A stretch of DNA of 10,672 nucleotides, taken from positions 1 to 10,672 of the forward strand of contig JALOMX010000039.1 of the NCBI GenBank assembly GCA_025455245.1, read 5' to 3'. The DNA comes from Chitinophagaceae bacterium (GTDB taxonomy: Bacteria > Bacteroidota > Bacteroidia > Chitinophagales > Chitinophagaceae). Each line of letters opens with the position of its first letter. Within the stretch, counting starts at the first letter, position 1. The position numbers and the translations under genes were made by a program. Shown piece by piece: positions 6,775-10,672 of the stretch. The notes beneath the pieces are model-generated. The model had not been told where the DNA came from. It saw only the letters and a list, made by a program, of their open reading frames with translations, and did not search any database.

Positions 6775-7431
6775 TTACAATACTGTTTTGGGCATTTTAG
6801 TAGCTTTGTGGCTGGCTTTCAGTTTGCCGCCACCCAAAAAGCGCCAGTAAAGGCTCAACTGAAAAACGCCATTTTTTACATCCACAGTTTCTTCGTCAAA
6901 ATCTTCAAGTTCAGATACGGTACCCAAACCGATATTGTATCTTGCTCCAATGCCAAAAGGACTCTTGGTGGGCTGAAATCCAAGACCAAAGCAAGCGCTT
7001 ACGTCAGAACTTTCGAACTCATCGGAAATGTCTTCATCATCAAATGTTACATCACCTGTGCGCAACCCAAGTTGCGGGCCGGCTTCCAAATAAAAGCCGC
7101 TGTTGGTCAGGAACTTAACCATCACAGGAATGTTGAAATAGTTCAATTTCAAATTTTCCGATTCACCGAAGCCTTCCCATTTGGCACCTTGTGTGCTGAA
7201 AAGTAATTCGGGTTGAATAGCAAAATTTCTTCCAAGATTAAAAGTTACAAAGCCACCAAGGTGAAACCCGACAAGGGCATTTGATTCAAGGCCCTCAATG
7301 TCATTAACTCCTGATAAGTTACTGACATTCAGACCACCCTTGGCTCCTACGGAAATCTGGGCGAATGATTGCTGGCCCAAAGTGAAAAACATCACAAGAG
7401 CCAAAAAAGGGATAATTGGTGTTTTTTTCAT
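6775..7431 (-). CDS. Small outer-membrane beta-barrel protein (porin family, OMP_b-brl_2-like)
   Basis: This 218-residue secreted protein begins with a signal peptide, MKKTPIIPFLALVMFFTLGQ plus QSFA, with likely cleavage before Gln25. The mature start ISVGAKGGLNVSNLSG and the later segments GFHLGGFVTFNL (55-66), FAIQPELLFSTQGAK (70-84), YFNIPVMVKF (98-107), FYLEAGPQLGL (113-123) and FGIGARYNIGLG (159-170) are typical of PF13568-type eight-stranded barrels in Bacteroidota. The last strand ends FQLSLYWRF (190-198), where such proteins normally stop. Here a 20-residue Lys-rich tail follows (LGGGKLKASHK...), which is unusual. Function is unknown; these proteins are often abundant surface barrels. 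A good -7 box lies just upstream, and the gene shares a bidirectional terminator with DUF3810. Confidence 0.88.
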   Translation of the reverse strand: MKKTPIIPFLALVMFFTLGQQSFAQISVGAKGGLNVSNLSGVNDIEGLESNALVGFHLGGFVTFNLGRNFAIQPELLFSTQGAKWEGFGESENLKLNYFNIPVMVKFLTNSGFYLEAGPQLGLRTGDVTFDDEDISDEFESSDVSACFGLGFQPTKSPFGIGARYNIGLGTVSELEDFDEETVDVKNGVFQLSLYWRFLGGGKLKASHKATKMPKTVL

Positions 7432-7447
7432 AAGAAATTAATTTTCT

Positions 7448-7477
7448 CAAATTTATAACAAATTATCCTTTGGGAAA
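7448..7477 (-). promoter_or_regulatory. Promoter of the outer-membrane barrel gene
   Basis: On the minus strand, TAAATTTG (7455-7448) matches the Bacteroidota -7 consensus TAnnTTTG exactly. TTTC (7477-7474), one base off TTTG, lies 18 bp upstream as a possible -33 box. Transcription would begin around 7442 and leave a very short leader before the ATG at 7431. Confidence 0.55.
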
Positions 7478-7533
7478 ATATATAGGATATCCCCTTATCC
7501 ACAAATTAGGCAGTTTTTACATGAACCCCCCTT

Positions 7534-7570
7534 TTTGCATTACCAAATCCTTTTAAATGAATTTAATTTG
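7534..7570 (+). promoter_or_regulatory. Possible promoter of thyA
   Basis: TTAATTTG (7563-7570) matches TAnnTTTG at 7 of 8 positions, and TTTG (7534-7537) could be the -33 box, although the 25-bp spacing is longer than usual. The ATG of thyA begins only 5 bp after the -7 box, so a transcript from this site would be almost leaderless. Confidence 0.35.
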
Positions 7571-7575
7571 CGCAC

Positions 7576-8385
7576 ATGGAACAATATCATCAGCTATTAA
7601 AAACCATCATAAATACAGGTTCGGAAAAGGAAGACCGCACCGGCACCGGTACACGCAGTATTTTCGGGTATCAAATGCGGTTTAACCTGCAGGAGGGATT
7701 TCCTTTGATCACCACCAAAAAGGTCCACCTGAAAAGCATTATTTACGAATTGTTATGGTTTTTGAAAGGTGAAACCAATATTCAATACCTTAAAGAAAAC
7801 GGGGTTTCCATCTGGGATGAGTGGGCAGATGAAAACGGCGAACTCGGTCCGGTGTATGGCAAGCAATGGAGAAGCTGGCAAGGGGCAGGGGGCGAATCGA
7901 TTGATCAGATTTCGTGGCTTATCAAAGAACTGAAACAGAATCCCGATAGCAGGCGATTGATTGTAAGTGCATGGAACGTAGCTGACCTGCCAAGGATGGC
8001 ATTAATGCCTTGCCATAACATGTTTCAGTTTTATACCAAGGTGGAAGCCAATGGTAAAAGAAGCCTGAGCTGTCAGTTATATCAACGCAGTGCCGATGTG
8101 TTTTTGGGCGTTCCGTTCAACATTGCTTCTTATGCCTTGCTTACCATGATGATAGCACAGGTTGTTGATATGATTCCCGGCGATTTTGTGCATACTTTCG
8201 GCGATGTGCATTTATATTCCAATCATTTTGAGCAGGCCGAACTTCAGTTGTCGCGCGAACCTTATCCGTTGCCGCAGATGAAGATCAATCCTGAGGTGAA
8301 AGATATTTTCGGGTTTCAGTTCAGCGATTTTGAACTGGTCAATTATCAATGTCACCCGGGGATAAAGGCGCCGGTGGCGGTATGA
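7576..8385 (+). CDS. thyA: Thymidylate synthase
   Basis: ThyA methylates dUMP to dTMP using 5,10-methylene-tetrahydrofolate and leaves dihydrofolate; it acts as a cytoplasmic homodimer. The 269-residue protein aligns end to end with E. coli ThyA (264). It has Arg21 in the phosphate-binding [26 protein letters not shown] (80-99), [10 protein letters not shown] with Arg126 and Arg127, the nucleophile Cys146 in [25 protein letters not shown] (167-182) with Asp174 and Asn182, and HLYSNH (212-217). It ends in the conserved GIKAPVAV. The ATG at 7576 is at the expected family start. folA lies downstream in the common thyA-folA order, but with 193 bp of mostly heptamer repeat in between. Confidence 0.98.
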   Translation: MEQYHQLLKTIINTGSEKEDRTGTGTRSIFGYQMRFNLQEGFPLITTKKVHLKSIIYELLWFLKGETNIQYLKENGVSIWDEWADENGELGPVYGKQWRSWQGAGGESIDQISWLIKELKQNPDSRRLIVSAWNVADLPRMALMPCHNMFQFYTKVEANGKRSLSCQLYQRSADVFLGVPFNIASYALLTMMIAQVVDMIPGDFVHTFGDVHLYSNHFEQAELQLSREPYPLPQMKINPEVKDIFGFQFSDFELVNYQCHPGIKAPVAV

Positions 8386-8389
8386 GGGG

Positions 8390-8508
8390 GAAATACGAAA
8401 TACGAAATACGAAATATGAAATATGAAATATGAAATAAGAAATAAGAAATAAGAAATAAGAAATAAGGAATAAGAAATAAGGAATAAGAAATGAGGAATA
8501 AGAAAGTA
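8390..8508 (+). repeat. Heptanucleotide tandem array between thyA and folA (17 units)
   Basis: Seventeen consecutive 7-bp units fill 119 bp, starting 4 bp after the thyA stop. The order is GAAATAC x3 (8390-8410), GAAATAT x3 (8411-8431), GAAATAA x5 (8432-8466), then GGAATAA and GAAATAA alternating with one GAAATGA, ending with GAAAGTA (8502-8508). The variants sit in blocks, as expected from stepwise duplication of neighbouring units. Because 7 is not a multiple of 3, the array avoids stops on the minus strand and creates spurious hydrophobic reading frames there. No inverted symmetry or promoter box is evident. Confidence 0.92.
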
Positions 8509-8533
8509 TAAATGGGAATTATAAAGGAGTAAC

Positions 8534-8568
8534 AAATCACGAATTTCAAATTTCGAATCTCAAATCTC
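8534..8568 (+). repeat. Second heptamer run just upstream of folA
   Basis: Five 7-bp units precede the folA start: AAATCAC, GAATTTC, AAATTTC, GAATCTC and AAATCTC. The last ends 10 bp before the TTG. The words differ from those of the 8390-8508 array but the period is the same. The run occupies the stretch where a folA ribosome-binding region would lie. Confidence 0.7.
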
Positions 8569-8578
8569 AAAAAATAAA

Positions 8579-9076
8579 TTGCAACACATTACACTCATAG
8601 TAGCTGCCGATGAAAACGATGCCATTGGAATAGATGGACAAATGCCATGGCATCTGCCGCAGGACCTGAAGTTTTTTAAGAATACAACCTGGGCCATGCC
8701 GGTCATCATGGGAAGGAAAACATTTGATTCCATGGGTAGGCCTTTGCCGGGCAGGACCAATATTGTGGTTACCCAAAATAAAGACTGGAAATATGATGGT
8801 GTCTGGACGGCAGGCAGCCTTGATGAAGCGCTCATTTTAGCTTCTTCACTGGAGGTGAATGAAATTTTTATTATCGGAGGAGGAACCATCTATCAGGCAG
8901 CTTTGCCATTGGCAAACCGGGTTTACCTTACGAGGGTACACACCAAAATGGAGAAGGCTGATACCTGGTTTCCGCAACTTAATGATAAGGAATGGAGCAT
9001 TGAATGGGAGCGGCCTTTTTTGAAAGATGAAAAGCATCTTTTTGATTACAGCTTTCAGTGTTGGGAGAGGATGTGA
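8579..9076 (+). CDS. folA: Dihydrofolate reductase
   Basis: FolA reduces dihydrofolate to tetrahydrofolate with NADPH, renewing the cofactor used up by ThyA. The 165-residue protein has all family landmarks: AIGIDGQMPWHLPQDLKFF (15-33) with the proton-donor Asp29 (E. coli Asp27), MGRKTFDSMGRPLPGR (44-59) with the cofactor-binding GRKT and folate-binding Arg59, IIGGGTIYQ (98-106) with the NADPH-binding glycines, and YLTR (116-119) with Thr118. The start is TTG at 8579. In-frame sequence upstream reaches a stop at 8522-8524 with no ATG or GTG, and homology begins right at the TTG. There is no Shine-Dalgarno site at the right distance; an AAGGAG at 8524-8529 is 49 bp too far away. The gene is probably in the same unit as thyA, separated by repeats. 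Confidence 0.96.
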   Translation: MQHITLIVAADENDAIGIDGQMPWHLPQDLKFFKNTTWAMPVIMGRKTFDSMGRPLPGRTNIVVTQNKDWKYDGVWTAGSLDEALILASSLEVNEIFIIGGGTIYQAALPLANRVYLTRVHTKMEKADTWFPQLNDKEWSIEWERPFLKDEKHLFDYSFQCWERM

Positions 9077-9092
9077 TGAAAGGTTGAGCTTG

Positions 9093-9108
9093 CCTGTCGG
9101 CAGACAGG
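9093..9108. repeat. Small perfect palindromic hairpin after folA
   Basis: CCTGTC (9093-9098) pairs perfectly with GACAGG (9103-9108) around a GGCA tetraloop, 16 bp after the folA stop. No T tract follows; instead the hexamer repeat begins. It could be a mobile REP-like palindrome or a weak terminator; the sequence alone does not decide. Confidence 0.55.
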
Positions 9109-9150
9109 GTTGAGGTTGAGGTTAAGGTTGAGGTTAAGGTTGAGGTTGAG
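9109..9150 (+). repeat. Hexanucleotide tandem repeat downstream of folA (7 units)
   Basis: Seven 6-bp units follow the hairpin directly: GTTGAG, GTTGAG, GTTAAG, GTTGAG, GTTAAG, GTTGAG and GTTGAG. An additional isolated GGTTGAG lies before the hairpin at 9082-9088, so the palindrome may have been inserted into, or may interrupt, a longer repeat tract. The rest of the gap (9151-9238) shows nothing I can identify. Confidence 0.88.
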
Positions 9151-9238
9151 TAAATGAATAATTAACTGTAGGATTGGGTGATTTCCGTAATAATTGTGAG
9201 GCCATAGGGAGATTTGGTTGAGAATTTATCTGAACATT

Positions 9239-10036
9239 ATGTACAGCCCTTTAAAGTTAGGTTTTAAATATGTAAAATACCTGTTGACTGCGGAGAATGG
9301 GAAGGGGCATGGTATTCATTCTCCGTTCGTTTTTGATTTTGTCATCCATGTATTAAATGATAAAGGGTCTTATTATTGCTACACGCCCCTTGAAGATCTC
9401 AGGAGAGAATTGTTACATGATGATCAGGAACTTGAAGTGGTCGATTTGGGTGCAGGATCAAGAAAAGGTACAGGAACCGTAAGAAAGGTCAGCGAGATTG
9501 CCCGTAATGCGCTGAAACCTTCAAAATACAGCCGCTTATTATTCAGGATGGCAAACTATTATAAAAGCCATACCATTCTTGAACTTGGAACTTCGCTTGG
9601 GATTACAACTTCCTACCTTGCTCAGGCCGATCATGCTGCACACATCCTTACCCTTGAGGGCGTTCCGGCCATAGCCCGAAAGGCGAAGCAGCATTTTCAA
9701 AAGTTCGGTCTAAACAACATTGAACTCATAGAAGGGAATTTTGACGATACGTTGTCTGTTGCATTGAAAAAGATGCCAAAGATTGATTTTGTTTACATCG
9801 ACGGCAATCATCGTTATGAACCAACCCTCCGGTACTTCAATCAGATTTTTGAATGCCTGCATCAGGACAGTTTGGTTGTTTTTGATGATATCCATTGGAG
9901 TGCCGAAATGGAGAAGGCATGGGAGGAGATTAAAAAAGACGAAAGGATAACCCTGAGCATTGATTTATTTTTTATAGGTATTGTATTTTTTAAAAAAGAG
10001 TTTAAAGTAAAACAGCATTTTACCATCCGGTATTAG
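9239..10036 (+). CDS. Class I SAM-dependent methyltransferase (Bacteroidota GHGIHSPF family)
   Basis: This 265-residue protein has a Rossmann-type methyltransferase core of the Methyltransf_24/O-methyltransferase type. Landmarks are GHGIHSPF (23-30), DLGAGS (69-74), the SAM motif ILELGTSLGITT (113-124), LTLEG (137-141) with the acidic ribose-binding residue, the EGNFDD loop (165-170), IDGNHRYEP (187-195), FDDIHW (215-220) and a conserved C-terminus QHFTIRY. Acidic residues in IDGNH and FDDIH could bind a metal, as in catechol-type O-methyltransferases. The substrate is unknown. The frame opens at a TTG at 9218, but the ATG at 9239 gives the usual family N-terminus and is preferred. pntA follows after 58 bp. 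Confidence 0.85.
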   Translation: MYSPLKLGFKYVKYLLTAENGKGHGIHSPFVFDFVIHVLNDKGSYYCYTPLEDLRRELLHDDQELEVVDLGAGSRKGTGTVRKVSEIARNALKPSKYSRLLFRMANYYKSHTILELGTSLGITTSYLAQADHAAHILTLEGVPAIARKAKQHFQKFGLNNIELIEGNFDDTLSVALKKMPKIDFVYIDGNHRYEPTLRYFNQIFECLHQDSLVVFDDIHWSAEMEKAWEEIKKDERITLSIDLFFIGIVFFKKEFKVKQHFTIRY

Positions 10037-10094
10037 TGCTGCAAAGCGTTGAAAGTCATTTTTTTATTGGTTTTGATTCCTTAACTTGCCCGAT

Positions 10095-10672
10095 ATGACA
10101 ATAGGTGTATTACATGAACCCGCGCCCGAATCAAGGGTGTCGCTTTTACCGGAACACGTAGCCAGTTTAGTTAAAGCCGGACATAAGGTAGTGGTTCAAA
10201 ATGAAGCAGGGCTCAAATCATTTGCATTTGATGACGCATACCGTGCCGCAGGCGCCCGGATGGGAACAAGGGTGGAGGTGATGCAGCAGTGTGAACTTGT
10301 TCTTGCCATGCACATACAGCATGAAAAGGAGTGGCGTGATAAGGTATTGATTGGTGATTACCGCCCTCTGTTTGCAGCGGACAAAATGAAACAGCTTGCA
10401 GAACAGAATGCTACCATTTTCAGTCTTGACATGTTGCCGCGTACCACAAGGGCGCAATCGATGGATATCTTAAGCAGTCAGGCCAATATAGCCGGCTATA
10501 AAGCAGTGCTGCTTGCTGCGCATATGCTTCCCCGTTATTTCCCGATGTTTATGACCGCAGCCGGGAGTATTCCTCCTGCAAGGGTGGTAATCATTGGGGC
10601 CGGGGTAGCGGGTTTACAGGCTATTGCTACCGCAAAAAGGCTTGGGGCCATTGTAGAGGTGAGCGACACGCG
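10095..10672 (+). CDS. pntA: NAD(P) transhydrogenase subunit alpha, N-terminal part (3' truncated by window edge)
   Basis: PntA is the NAD(H)-binding subunit of the proton-translocating transhydrogenase, which passes hydride from NADH to NADP+ at the inner membrane. The first 192 residues are present and the frame is still open at the window end. Seen are MTIGVLHEPAPESRVSLLPE (1-20), typical of the AlaDH/PNT N-terminal domain, LPRTTRAQSMDILSSQANIA (114-133), AGYKAVLLAAHMLPRYFPMF (133-152), and the dinucleotide-binding GAGVAGLQAI (168-177) followed by KRLGA and an acidic strand end. The substrate-loop wording fits transhydrogenase better than alanine dehydrogenase. Whether it is the full-length or split (alpha-1) form cannot be seen. 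The ATG at 10095 lacks a Shine-Dalgarno site. Confidence 0.92.
   Translation, partial: MTIGVLHEPAPESRVSLLPEHVASLVKAGHKVVVQNEAGLKSFAFDDAYRAAGARMGTRVEVMQQCELVLAMHIQHEKEWRDKVLIGDYRPLFAADKMKQLAEQNATIFSLDMLPRTTRAQSMDILSSQANIAGYKAVLLAAHMLPRYFPMFMTAAGSIPPARVVIIGAGVAGLQAIATAKRLGAIVEVSDT

Noticed and set aside
8512..8532. A tiny ATG frame of six codons (MGIIKE) containing an AAGGAG sequence upstream of folA
   Set aside because: It is too short to support, AAGGAG is 49 bp from the folA start, and the flanking DNA is repeat-derived.
8212..8570. Minus-strand reading frames of 107 and 72 residues rich in FLISYFLF repeats, looking like membrane peptides
   Set aside because: They are translations of the GAAATAA heptamer array in rotating frames, and one overlaps thyA antisense. 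The hydrophobicity comes from the repeat composition, not from a gene.
8390..9150. The tandem repeats as a CRISPR array or replication origin iterons
   Set aside because: The units are 6-7 bp with no spacers, no cas genes and no DnaA-box pattern or AT-rich unwinding element that I can identify.

Overview
The window looks like a chromosomal housekeeping segment from a member of the Bacteroidota, probably an environmental Cytophagales/Chitinophagales-type organism. The evidence is TAnnTTTG-like -7 promoter elements, no Shine-Dalgarno sites, a PF14121-type putative porin, a DUF3810 protein, a PF13568 outer-membrane barrel, and a methyltransferase family with the GHGIHSPF signature. Assignment below phylum is inference. 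I see no phage, insertion sequence, CRISPR array, tRNA or rRNA.

Layout. Positions 2-403 (+) hold the 3' end of a SAM-dependent methyltransferase. It converges on purB (417-1658, -). A 185-bp divergent region with AAAC-word repeats and a NotI-centred palindrome separates purB from mqnA (1844-2590, +), a chorismate dehydratase of the futalosine menaquinone route. A trimeric-type purine nucleoside phosphorylase follows (2699-3523, +). Next comes a likely two-gene unit of a large outer-membrane porin (3606-5618, +) and a DUF3810 membrane protein with an HExxH motif (5637-6725, +). A bidirectional hairpin terminator separates that unit from a small outer-membrane beta-barrel gene (6775-7431, -). 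Then come thyA (7576-8385, +), a 119-bp heptanucleotide array, folA (8579-9076, +), a hexamer repeat with a hairpin, a second SAM methyltransferase (9239-10036, +), and the 5' part of pntA (10095 to the window end, +).

How the genes fit together. ThyA makes dTMP and dihydrofolate, and FolA recycles the dihydrofolate with NADPH. PntA, if part of a transhydrogenase, would help supply NADPH. PurB and the phosphorylase belong to purine synthesis and salvage. MqnA feeds quinone synthesis. The barrel proteins and DUF3810 belong to the cell envelope.

Most notable points. PurB appears to lack about 36 residues immediately after its fumarate-lyase signature, in frame; the missing part covers a conserved substrate-binding segment. 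Several intergenic regions carry short tandem repeats of different sequence but the same 7-nt period. A near-perfect palindrome in the purB/mqnA gap contains two opposed -7 promoter elements. Three of the core enzymes start at TTG. I found no evidence for a wholly new multi-gene system.
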